Origin: Phymatolithon calcareum | Lineage: Eukaryota > Rhodophyta > Florideophyceae > Hapalidiales | Reading direction: 5' to 3' | Length of the DNA stretch: 64,000 nt | NCBI GenBank assembly: GCA_977006965.1 | Contig: OZ345367.1 | Location: forward strand, 2,046,001 to 2,110,000 | Shown here: positions 1 through 9,154 of the stretch, one piece after another | Layout: every line of letters begins with the position of its first letter | How positions within the stretch are numbered: position 1 is the stretch's first letter | Translations under genes and position numbers: made by a program | The notes under the pieces: generated by a model | Told to the model about the DNA's origin: nothing | What the model saw: the letters and a program-made list of their open reading frames with translations, nothing else | The model's database searches: none

Positions 1-310
1 TCCTGAGAGTCATAGTTCTGACTTTTAGTTGTCTTTCTGGAAAAAATTGTTAAACTACGCCCTTGGCCAAAACTTTGTGACCGCAATAAAGATGGGTCGG
101 CAATGTGCAGTCAGCCGGTGGAGCCCTCGAGAAAATCGTGTCCTAGAATGCTGCCTGGCCTGACCCATCGCATCTGCAGAACTCGGTTTAGAGTTAGACC
201 TGGTCAAACCTTCGACTTCCGCTTCCCTAAACTAATCCATAAGAACAGAAAGGGGTTGGCGGGCGGGAGAACAAAAGAAATTAGAAAATATTTCTCTTTG
301 CCGGCGAGCG
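1..310. other. No gene recognised at left edge
   Basis: Short open frames exist on both strands, but none resembles a known protein. The dispersed repeat described next starts near 311. Confidence 0.5.
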
Positions 311-1100
311 GACTGAGACGGATGTTGCACGGTTGCACCTTGGATTCTTGTTGTTGAGATGCACGAGTTTGAGAGTCGTTAGGTGCTATGATTTTGAGCT
401 CCGAATAATTCGATACATTGGACTTCAGTTGAGTGTTGGTCGCCGGTGGACCGGCTATCGTGGCAGTAACTGAGGGCTCCGAGATGAGTTTGATAAGATC
501 AAGGACACCGTCGAACGGATCGCGGTGTGGCCAAATGGCACTGTGGTCAAAACTGTATTGTACACGTGGTTTATTGTATACCTTCGACGCGTCGGACATT
601 CGTCTTCGCCCTTACTTCGATGGTTTGATAAAAGTTCTTCTGTATTCCTAGAAATTGCAATTCGCTCGTTCGAGTCCTTTGAAAAGCAAGAATTGAACTA
701 TGTTTCGCGAAGGCACACGGATATCACCGTGGAGTTGCCTGCTGCAGCACTGACGAAAGAAATGAACGAACTACCCAGAATGGATCCAGTCCAAGAGCGT
801 CTGAGAGGCTACCTAGATGTTGTGTAATGTTCGCTTTGTGTCTCTCAGATATCGTACAATAAAGAAAGGAATAACGGTGTAGTGGCGCCCTTACTAGTAT
901 GCTCACCATTACAAGCTTGCGTTGCAGACTACCCACCCAAGGTTCTGGGGGGTAATAAAAATTTCCCCGGCTCTATCTACTTGCTTAGAAATAATCTACT
1001 TCACGGGTGAGAAAAGCATCAATTGAATACCTTACAATGGGAAACCTACGTTCGCAGTGGCAAGGGATATGTGCATGACAATTGGTAGCGTGGTGGATAC
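311..1100 (+). repeat. Dispersed repeat A, copy 1
   Basis: This segment is strongly similar to 23230-24033 in the same orientation, from the shared 'ttgagatgcacgagtt' region through to 'tagcgtggtggatac'. A conserved frame in both copies (here about 525-827) reads through RRVGHSSS, LLRWFDKSSSVFLEIA and ELNYV, but the copies differ by frameshifts, so a working protein is not shown. No known family is recognised. The two copies suggest a transposable element or a duplicated gene relic. In copy 2 the 3' side continues into repeat B, which is missing here. Confidence 0.7.
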
Positions 1101-1455
1101 CAGAGTTGGGCGGGTATTGAAATTAAGCACACCCGCGGGTATGGGTATTTGACCAATCTTTACAGACGGTCCGAGTCTGGGCACGGGTATGACATTGATG
1201 CTGCCATGTTTCCACGGGTGCGATTGATACCCGTGTAATTGAATCATGTCCAGATCTCCAGTATGACAGGGAGATGCGAGAAATGGCTTTTTCAATGATC
1301 TTGGAGTAGTTTGGGCCTATTCGCAAGATTCGCGTATGCACCGGTGCCCCCGTGTAGGTCTTCTGGCCCATCTACGTAACATGAGAAATGAGAACACCGA
1401 GTCAAGTACTGTACCATACCATACATCATACGGTTTACACGACCTTGTCGGACGA
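1101..1455. other. Non-coding stretch with ACCCG/CGGGTAT motifs
   Basis: About 350 bp without a credible gene. The hexamer-like strings acccg and cgggtat recur in both orientations. Similar strings recur near 8640-8830, 9000-9130 and 10870-10970, so this may be a decayed repeat family. Immediately to the right lies the MULE target duplication. Confidence 0.4.
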
Positions 1456-1464
1456 CATCATGAC

Positions 1465-2260
1465 AGGCAACCTTAACCATCAGCCAAAATCGCCGCGCCG
1501 CGCGTACACTGCGGGCCTTCTGGCCCACACCGGTCCCGACTAGAGGTCTCACTTTAATTTCGACACGTGTAAAAGCGAAGCCCGAGGGCTTATGCGGGCC
1601 GCCCAAATATCTTAAATCATATTCGTCCTGCCTGCACACCTACACGTCCGCTGCGCACCGCTCGCCGCCGGATCGCCTGCACACCTGCCCGCCCGCTGCC
1701 CGATCTCAATCGTGCCCGCCTGCGCTTGCCTCCTTGCTCGTCCGCCTCCCCGCCGGATAGCCTACACATCTGCTCGCCCGTCGCCCGATCTCAATCGTGT
1801 CCGCTTGCGCTTGTCTGTTTGTCTGCCGGCCTGCCCGCCTGTGCCTGCCCGCCTGTGCCTGCCCGCCTGCCCGCCTGCCCGCCTGCCCGCCTGCCCGCCT
1901 GCCCGCCTGCCCGCCTGCCCGCCTGCCCGCCTGCCCGCCTGCCCGCCTGCCCGCCTGCCCGCCTGCCCGCCTGCCCGCCTGCCCGCCTGCCCGCCTGCCC
2001 GCCTGCCCGCCTGCCCGCCTGCCCGCCTGCCCGCCTGCCCGCCTGCCCGCCTGCCCGCCTGCCCGCCTGCCCGCCTGCCCGCCTGCCCGCCTGCCCGCCT
2101 GCCCGCCTGCCCGCCTGCCCGCCTGCCCGCCTGCCCGCCTGCCCGCCTGCCCGCCTGCCCGCCTGCCCGCCTGCCCGCCTGCCCGCCTGCCCGCCTGCCC
2201 GCCTGCCCGCCTGCCCGCCTGCCCGCCTGCCCCTTTGCCTGTATATCTTCCTGCGCTTGC
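1465..2260 (+). repeat. Left terminal inverted repeat of the MULE
   Basis: The outer part (1465 to about 1650) matches the reverse complement of about 7560-7764 with small differences, sharing actgcgggccttctggccca. The inner part becomes C-rich tandem repeats, matched on the other side by G-rich minisatellite with diverged units. The inner boundary is gradual and is approximate here. Confidence 0.85.
1853..2232 (+). repeat. 8-bp tandem array (GCCTGCCC)n
   Basis: Roughly 46 almost perfect copies of an octamer, gcctgccc. Because 8 is not a multiple of 3, every frame is open and gives Pro/Ala/Cys/Leu- or Gly/Arg/Gln-rich translations. These long open frames (for example 1712-2419 plus strand and 1762-2274 minus strand) are artefacts of the repeat. 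The near-perfect homogeneity contrasts with the diverged minisatellite in the right TIR and implies recent expansion. Confidence 0.95.
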
Positions 2261-2845
2261 CCGCCTGCCCCCAAAAGCTTCCTAGTTCGGCCGTCTGCCC
2301 TCCGCCCCGCTGAGAAACTCTGCCTTGCTTTTCCGCCAGTCCCCGCTCCTCTAAAAAAGACTGCCTTTCCCGTTGCCTGTCCGAGTCCCTCTATACTGCT
2401 AAGCCTATGTTCTTTGTAGTAGTTAGGTCTTTCTATGAACCGTTGCGAGTAATTTTTTTAGTCCAGCTTCTGTACAATGCAGTATGTTAGATAGATGGGA
2501 ATATAGCTTCATATCTCGGCTTCCATAAAAACGCTTTTCTTGGTGCCACAAGTTTTTCCGCGTACCATAGTAAAAAGGAAATCGAGGTTAATCCCAATAA
2601 AATTCCTTTTTGACAATTATATTTTCGATGCAAATTCTGAGCCCGTTTTTGATCGTTTCACGTTGCGAAACGGTCGAATTCGACATCACTTTTTACTGTA
2701 ATGCTAGACTGTTTCTATTATTTTCCCACTTATTGTACGCCCGCATTTAAGAGTTTTATTCACCGAAACGGTCAACTTCTTTCGTTCTAATTGCACCGAC
2801 ACCTCGGCCTTCATCCAAGTTCTGGAAAAAAATCCTTCCTTCGAG

Positions 2846-5350
2846 ATGGACGAGAGCTCTTCGACAACCATGAATGGTATCTTCAGCTTCGCTAATCTCT
2901 CTTCCACGTACGGTCCAGATGGTATAAACCCAAAAGTGCTCTACCGGGAGAATTTTTTGAACGGAATACCTGACCGCGAAAAAGCGTCTGAAGTTCTATC
3001 AAATTTACTTTCCATTGATGAATCTGATATTGATTTGGCTTTCTGCCAGCTTCATCTTGAGGAAGAAAGTAGTGTGGACGAGAATCTGTTCACATGCTTA
3101 TGGCTTTTTCTCTCCTGCTCTATTTTGACGGAAAGCGAGATATCATTTCTGCGAAGACTGGCCGTATCCCCGTGTCCTAAGTGCAAAATAATCTCGCAGT
3201 CTGCTTCCTTTCTCGATGAGTCTGGGTCTCAATTCTTATCGACGTGTTCGCCTTGCAGAAGGTCTATGCGGTACAATGGAATGCCTCCTGTGTTTTTCAC
3301 ACGAGCTCTGTTTTCCGAGACGATCTCACTAAGTTTGCTTTATCAATGGCATTCAATGACATTTAGGGCATCTGCCGCACTTAAACGCGGTTACATCTGC
3401 TCCTATTCAGGTCGAAAAGATGTTTTTCCTAATACCCCAATCGATGAATTTGCTAACTTCATCAAGTCAGGATTCGAATCTATTGAGAAGTACGAATACG
3501 TGACAAATCGAAGGCGTGAAAACTCGACACAGTTCTACTGCAGTCAAAGAAGTCTACGTGCTGTTTCAAGCGACCGAGCTAAACGGAGAAAACGTATGCG
3601 CGAGACGAAGAAAACCCATAACTGTGGAGGATCGATCTCTGTTCTATTGTCTGTATCTGGAAATATTGTCATCCGAGCATGTCATGAGTCGCATCATGAA
3701 GAAGCTGGGCCTAAAATAGAGCTAACTAGGGAAGATATTCGATTTATCGAGAAGAGTGCTCTGGAAGGATTAGCTCCTTTTCAAGTATGCGGTATTCTGC
3801 AGCAGAAGTCTGGTCGTCCGTTCTCATGGTCTCAAGTGTACTACCGTTGGTGCGAAGTCATGAAGCAGCAATTTATGCGTAACGAGAATCCGTTCATATC
3901 TTGCAGATTACTCCTAGAAACATGCCAGAACTTATCGCAATGTTTCTACAATGCTGAGCCGTATGCGCTTGGATTTGTCACCGAAATTGGAAAGAAAATA
4001 ACCCTAACGCACGAGTGTGCCGAAGCTTTCATCGACAGCACGTACAAGACAAATAGCTCAAAGCTAGAGCTCTTCGGCGTCCTTACAACAGTTTTCGGCA
4101 CTGGATTTCCAGTCGCATACCTCTTTTTACAAAACAATGCGGATGGAGGTCAGGGATCAATCTGCAGACAAACACTAATAACACAATTTCTGTCTTCTGT
4201 TCAAGCTAATCTTTCTAATTTCAAGCCGAAATTTTTCTTCACGGATAAGGACCATGGGCAAATGAATTCGATTCGAGTCGTTTTCAAGTTGGTCCCTTCT
4301 TTGTGCTTATGGCACATGAAACGGGCAATCAAGTTCAAGATACGTGATTTACGAAAGACCTCAACCCAAAAAATGACAGAAGAGGATGAAAAAAAAGTGC
4401 TGGATCTTGTATCGAAACACTACAACATGCACCCTTACCTGTGCCCGGGATTGAGCTCTGAAGATATAAGAGATGTGGCAATGTCAGATATTGCGTATTT
4501 GCAGTCTGATGCAAGAACAGCTTCTTTGTACGAGTACCTAATCAGACAATGGTATCAACCGGAGAAGTTTAAAACGTGGGGCCGCCGGAATGAGAAAGAA
4601 GGGATACCATTCACAAGGACTACAATGATGGTTGAGTCACATTGGTCCCTTTTGAAGCGTCATTATTTGATTTTGCACAATCGGCCGAGAGTCGATTTTA
4701 TCACCCATTTGATCAATACTTTCTTGATGGTGAGGTTCGAGAACGACTACAAGCTGCTATCTGTTGGATCGAAAAAGCCAGTGTGGTGGAAGGATTTCGC
4801 AAAAGAATGGCAAGAATTATCTACGAGACAGGTGAATCAGATATATTGCACTGATGTTCTGAGCTGGAAGTGCTCATGTCCTGCATTTCTAATGAGCAGG
4901 TTTCTCATATGCAAGCATCTTATATCTTCTTCGTCACTTCCGAGCTACCGAGATGTTGTAAGATCGAGACATCCGCCATTTCTTGCTTTCTTGCGAGAAG
5001 AAAAAAGGCGCTATGCTAACCTAGAGCCACACTTGCGGACTTCAAGAATCGAAGCTCCTCCACACGCAACGGATATAACATCCGACATGGCGCTACCTTC
5101 CATCCTTGAGAGCCCAGCGGAGGTTTCCGGGAGACCAGAAAATGCGAGATTTGTCAAAGAAGAGTTGGAGTGGATGATACGACACGTTGAAGAATTGGAA
5201 AAGACAGACGCCGGGTCTCAGCAACTACTACATATCAGGAACGCTGTATTGTCACGCATTTCTGCATACCGTGCAAATGTTGAGAAAGACATGGCATCAA
5301 GGGGTACTCCATTGACCTGGGGAAACGCTGATACCCTGTATTTACCTTGA
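2846..5350 (+). CDS. MULE transposase with SWIM zinc finger
   Basis: An uninterrupted 834-aa frame starting at the ATG at 2846. The DDE-type core is visible: D397 in AFIDSTYKT, D467 in FFTDKDHGQ followed by LCLWHMKRAIKFKI (the C-x2-H region typical of MULE transposases), and a likely catalytic Glu at 597 in MMVESHW. A SWIM zinc finger follows at C676-x-C678-x10-C689-x-H691. The N-terminal 250 residues contain cysteines that may form a DNA-binding domain (CPKCK near 110). The product would cut and join the terminal inverted repeats in the nucleus. Family assignment rests on the DDE spacing and SWIM motif. It is the only transposition gene in the element and has no internal stop, so the MULE may be, or may recently have been, autonomous. 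Confidence 0.93.
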   Translation: MDESSSTTMNGIFSFANLSSTYGPDGINPKVLYRENFLNGIPDREKASEVLSNLLSIDESDIDLAFCQLHLEEESSVDENLFTCLWLFLSCSILTESEISFLRRLAVSPCPKCKIISQSASFLDESGSQFLSTCSPCRRSMRYNGMPPVFFTRALFSETISLSLLYQWHSMTFRASAALKRGYICSYSGRKDVFPNTPIDEFANFIKSGFESIEKYEYVTNRRRENSTQFYCSQRSLRAVSSDRAKRRKRMRETKKTHNCGGSISVLLSVSGNIVIRACHESHHEEAGPKIELTREDIRFIEKSALEGLAPFQVCGILQQKSGRPFSWSQVYYRWCEVMKQQFMRNENPFISCRLLLETCQNLSQCFYNAEPYALGFVTEIGKKITLTHECAEAFIDSTYKTNSSKLELFGVLTTVFGTGFPVAYLFLQNNADGGQGSICRQTLITQFLSSVQANLSNFKPKFFFTDKDHGQMNSIRVVFKLVPSLCLWHMKRAIKFKIRDLRKTSTQKMTEEDEKKVLDLVSKHYNMHPYLCPGLSSEDIRDVAMSDIAYLQSDARTASLYEYLIRQWYQPEKFKTWGRRNEKEGIPFTRTTMMVESHWSLLKRHYLILHNRPRVDFITHLINTFLMVRFENDYKLLSVGSKKPVWWKDFAKEWQELSTRQVNQIYCTDVLSWKCSCPAFLMSRFLICKHLISSSSLPSYRDVVRSRHPPFLAFLREEKRRYANLEPHLRTSRIEAPPHATDITSDMALPSILESPAEVSGRPENARFVKEELEWMIRHVEELEKTDAGSQQLLHIRNAVLSRISAYRANVEKDMASRGTPLTWGNADTLYLP

Positions 5351-5424
5351 ACTATAGATCATTAATATGGTATGTCGCGCACCGACGTCCATAGTGTAGA
5401 TTAGATTCATTTTCCAATAAAGAA

Positions 5425-5978
5425 CTACTTCTTGCTTTTCCTATCTCTCGCAGCCTTCTCCTTCGCAGCCTTGTTCACCTCACTGAAAATTAACTTTGCA
5501 CCCATGCAGTCGACCCATGCGTCGTAGTACTGCTTATTATTGTTCCTCTGCGCTTTGATTTCAGCAGCAACACTGCCATCCTTGTCATCAATTTCAGGAA
5601 CAATTTCTGTGGTCATGTCCTCGACAGACTTCGCGCCATCAGAATCATCGTCGATAGATTATTATCGTCCTCGGAATCGTCCACAATAGCAGGACCCCCT
5701 TCGTCGGTATCAGCTCTGTTCCACCCAAACAAATCAGCCGAAATTCTTTGAATCCGAAGAGAAGCCGGTTCACCTCCTTCATCATATGCCTTACGAAGAG
5801 GAGTAACATAAAGAGTGAAAAACGCGTCTTGCAGTTGCTCAAATTTAGCGCTGTCTCCACCATCAAGCCGAGCGGTGTGGACTTTTTTCGCCTTCCTCTT
5901 GTAAGCAGAGGCAATCATGCCCTGGTCGGCGTCTGGCTTAACGCCCAAAAGATCGTAGAAGGCATTGTCGAAAACCAT
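5425..5978 (-). pseudogene. J-domain-like gene, HPD lost, frameshifted (MULE cargo)
   Basis: Reading from 5978 leftward, the first about 65 residues form a J-domain: FYDLLGVKPDAD start, helix II AYKRKAKKVH, then LDGGDSAKFEQLQDAFFTL and the RKAYDEGG end of helix III. The HPD tripeptide that stimulates Hsp70 ATPase is HTA here (residues 34-36), so this would be a J-like protein at best. An acidic segment follows, and the frame then shifts near 5650: residues after DDNNLST run out of phase while a second frame (5616-5425) continues with an acidic then KAAKEKAARDRKSKK basic end. This looks like one gene of about 180 codons with one frameshift, presumably inactive. It is arranged divergently to the H3-like gene. 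The gene lies inside the MULE and is probably captured from the host. Confidence 0.75.
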
Positions 5979-6404
5979 GGCGCAGTGATGGAGAAAACGA
6001 ACGACCTTATTCCGTGTGAAAGATGGCTGTCTGGCGGAGAGCTCATATTCGGGGATGACACCAGCTAGTTTTTACTAATCTGATCTCACGAAGAGTAGCG
6101 AAAAATAAACCACAAATTAAGAATACAGAAACTGACCTCGTTTCCGAGCATATCACAAGCTAATTCGCACGAATACGGCCTCACTTTTGGCTGCGGAGAA
6201 ATATACACAAAATAATAATGGTACGATATTCAGTCCAAAACTGAGGTCGTTTTCGGGCTTATCAGATGCTAATTCGCCCGAATTTGGCGTCAGAATTTGA
6301 TTGTAAAAATGAGTTAAAATTATCAATAAATTATTTTTCCTATATACAAACTGTCCTCGTACTTTCCCGCCCTCCAACTCCAAGACGTTCAGCCGCACCC
6401 CGGC
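5979..6404. promoter_or_regulatory. Bidirectional spacer with a degenerate direct repeat
   Basis: This A/T-rich spacer separates the divergent J-like and H3-like genes and should hold both promoters. A degenerate direct repeat of about 50 bp, spaced roughly 107 bp apart, occurs at about 6136-6186 and 6243-6295; both copies contain gctaattcgc and a cgaat core. No TATA box can be assigned with confidence. The repeat could be regulatory or simply part of the captured host sequence. Confidence 0.4.
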
Positions 6405-6848
6405 ATGGCGCGCACGAAACAGACGAATCGCGCCAAGCACGTGCCCGGGGGCGGAAAAGGAACGAAGACGAAGAAGACCCTCCCGACTTCCGCCGCCGCC
6501 ACCGCCGCCGCCACCGCCGCCGCCGCCGCCGCGAAGAAGCGGAAGTGGAAGCCCGGTACCGTCGCTCTTCGCGAGATCCGCAAGATGCAGCGCAGCACCG
6601 GGCTTCTTATCCGGAAGGCGCCGTTTGCGCGGATTGTACGTGAGCTGACGCAAAAGTTCCGCCCGGACTTTCGTTTCAAAAAAGACGCTTTTCTCGCGCT
6701 CCAGTAAGCGTCGGAAATGTACGTCGTGCAGTTCTTTCACGATTCGAACCGCGCGGCGATCCATGCGAAACGCGTTACTGTTATGGACAAAGACGTGAGG
6801 TTTACTATTCAGACGAGGAAGGACTTGGGAATCTACCCTAGTGTCTAG
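6405..6848 (+). pseudogene. Divergent histone H3 variant with in-frame stop (MULE cargo)
   Basis: The frame opens with MARTKQT exactly as canonical H3, but the tail then departs: ARKS is replaced by NRAKHV, followed by KGTKTKK and an Ala-rich stretch encoded by GCC triplets. The histone fold is clear: [33 protein letters not shown], then [15 protein letters not shown] at 6705-6707 replaces the usual Glu codon after ALQ, and the same frame continues as ASEMYVVQFFHDSN, AIHAKRVTVMDKDVRF and ends at a TAG at 6846-6848. The C-terminus (IQTRKDLGIYPSV) differs from the usual ARRIRGERA. APF and the divergent tail recall CenH3, but loop 1 has no extra residues, so a centromeric role is not established. 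It is intronless and most simply a captured H3-variant gene inactivated by one nonsense change. Confidence 0.85.
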
Positions 6849-6929
6849 ATACCGTAAAGTACTGTTGGATGAAAATAAACTCGGAACGTTTTAATAAGCC
6901 TATCTTTCTACAACATCCTTTCCCTAAAC

Positions 6930-7764
6930 ACACAAAACAAAGTAGCAGACGAGCGGGGAGAGCAGAAAAGAGCAGGTCAGCAGGCGGGCGGACAAGTAGA
7001 CAAGCGCAGGTGTGCAGTATGCAATAGGGCGGCGGGCGAGAAGATGTGCAGACAGGCAAGCACAGGCGGGCACGTTTGCGATCGAGCGGCGAGCGGGTAG
7101 TTTAGCATGCAGAAAGCGCAGGCGGGCAGCTGGACGGGCACAGGCGGGCAGCCACAGACGAGCAGGCGGGTATGCACACACGGACAGGCGAGTAGCCACA
7201 GACGAGCAGGCGGGCATGGACACACGGGCAGGCGGGCAGGCACAGACGAGCAGGCAGGCAGCACAGACGAGTAGGCGGGTATGCACAGACGGCCAGGCGG
7301 CTAGCCACAGACGAGCAGGCGGGCATGGACACACGGGCAGGCGGGCAGGCACAGACGAGCAGGCGGGCAGGCACAGACTAGAAGGCAGGCAGGCACAGAC
7401 GAGCAGGCAGGCAGCACAGACGAGTAGGCGGGTATGCACAGACGGCCAGGCGGCTAGCCACAGACGAGTAGGCGGGCATGCACACACGGCAGGCGGGCAG
7501 CACAGACGAGCAGGCGGGCAGGCCTAGATGTGCAGGCCGGCAGACAGAGAGACAAGAGCAAGCGGCACGATTGTGATCCGGCGGGTAGGTGTGCGGGCAG
7601 GACGCATGTGGCTTATGATATTTGTGGGGCCGGCGCAAGCCCGCCGGCCTCGTTTTTCCACGTGTCAAAAATTATTGTGGGTCCTCCGGTCGGGACCGGT
7701 GTGGGCCAGAAGGCCCGCAGTGTAAGCACGGCGCGGAGATTTTGGCTGATGGTTAAGGTTGCCT
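6930..7764 (+). repeat. Right terminal inverted repeat with G-rich minisatellite
   Basis: The reverse complement of 7560-7764 matches the left end. From about 6950 to 7545 lies a minisatellite with units such as gcaggcgggc and acagacgagc. It shows higher-order structure: a block of about 150 bp beginning cacagacgagtaggcgggta occurs near 7263 and again near 7414. The long frames here, in both strands, are produced by the repeat and are not genes. Confidence 0.85.
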
Positions 7765-7773
7765 CATCATGAC

Positions 7774-9150
7774 GGCGTAATTTCCGCGTGTCATTTACAG
7801 CATGCTTGTTTTCTATTTGTTGGTTCAATTCGTTTACATTTTATCGTATGACAAAGTCTGAGAAATTCGCTGCATCCCATTCACCGCGCTTTCGACATAA
7901 CGATTATCGCTATCTACAACTATATAGACATATTTTATATCGATGTATGTAAACTCTGAGGGGCGGTAAAAGGGTGAAAAATTTAGGAGATAATTTGGCC
8001 GCACAGTTCGAACAGGTCCAACTTTATACTTCCGAATCCCGCATAGTATTGCCAATTAAAAAATATGCTGACCCTTATCCCGCCACTTGAAAATTAGCAA
8101 AAGTGCATATTTTGGAGTTATACTGTCGCCTTTGACGCGTGATATAAGTATTGTAGCATTTTTGTTCTCTTTCGATGGAGAGAAAGTTTAAAAGTTTTCC
8201 GTTAGGTTATGGCAACCATGAAATCTAGATTATAAATTTTTACGAGGGATGTACCGCGCTCAAGATTTCTAGAGTCGGCGCATGTTATACCGTTTTTCAC
8301 ATTCGATATATCCATGCACTTTCATGAATCGCCATGCGCGTTCTCAACGATTCGTAATCTTCGAATTGAGGGTGCATATGATTGCAAAGCGAATGCATCA
8401 GAACAACGCCGGAAAGCACGAAAGCACTGGCACGGCTGCTGGATACTTCGCTTTAGCGCAAGTTCTAAGTGCCGAAGTTACGTGCGGTACCACGGTGTGG
8501 AGCACAGAACATGTTTGTGGCCCAGGTCTTCCCACTTTTTCGTGTGCTCCTAACAACGCAGCGTATTATATCACACAGTAAAACTTCCCAAGAAGTATGC
8601 TTCTCACAGTGAGCTCAATTTTTTCTATTTTACATATAAGACCAAAAAACGGGATTTCCCGCAACTCCCAGGGCTCCATGTGCTCCCAACGACGGGTTTT
8701 GTCTTGACAGCAAACCCATGTAGTACATATTCACGGGTATTGCTAATAGTTCGAAACTCGTGACGTGCATCCGCACCGGTATTTCTGACAGTGGCAACTC
8801 GCGACTGATTATGATGCGTCCACATTTATTTCTTGCATATCGTATTCTCTCATAGATCAACATCACTCCTTTTATGTACGACGAATTTAGTCAATTCAAG
8901 GTACTCTTTCAAAGAATGAATATCTGCACAAAACAATGTGCATACTTCTGACCTTCGCAAAGTGCTAGCATTATCATTGCATGTGTTTCGAACAAGGCAC
9001 AGGTATTGAAATCAGGCATGAGTATTGACGCGAGTATGACGCAATACGTGCCACGGGTTTTTCCGCGGGTATCAATTACCAGAAACGCTTTTGCTTACGT
9101 CCGCGGGTGTCCAATACAAGAAAATTGTCACGGGCAGGTATTTCTCATAT
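7774..9150. other. Intergenic, no gene recognised
   Basis: No frame here resembles a known protein. The 99-aa frame at 8282-8581 has no recognisable motif. The region 8640-9130 contains scattered acgggtat/acccg strings like those at 1100-1290, suggesting decayed repeats. Confidence 0.4.
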
Positions 9151-9154
9151 GTGT

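Larger units (their letters stand above)
1465..7764 (+). mobile_element. Complete MULE carrying H3-like and J-domain-like genes
   Basis: The element is bounded by inverted ends (5' aggcaaccttaaccatcagc on the left, its complement on the right) and flanked by a perfect 9-bp direct repeat, catcatgac, at 1456-1464 and 7765-7773. A 9-bp duplication and long inverted ends are hallmarks of the Mutator superfamily, and the internal gene is a MULE-type transposase. The ends are long: about 200-400 bp of unique sequence plus several hundred bp of GC-rich minisatellite. Between transposase and right end sit two genes unrelated to transposition. This is the structure of a gene-carrying MULE (Pack-MULE-like), here in an element that still has an open transposase frame. 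Confidence 0.93.

Noticed and set aside
575-690. tRNA-like or tRNA-derived SINE signal (ttcgagtcc) in repeat A
   Set aside because: It resembles a T-loop/B box, but no matching A box or cloverleaf was found at the right distance in either copy.
1712-2419. Long open frames on both strands, Pro/Cys/Ala-rich or Gly/Arg-rich
   Set aside because: They arise from the 8-bp repeat, which is open in all frames; there is no codon structure or homologue.
6700-6732. A tiny intron at the H3 stop (gtaagc donor)
   Set aside because: H3 homology continues directly after the TAA in the same frame, and splicing to the nearest AG would break the frame.
6924-7527. Long frames with repeated Cys/Pro or Gln/Arg/Gly motifs
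   Set aside because: They are produced by the G-rich minisatellite of the right MULE end, not by a gene.
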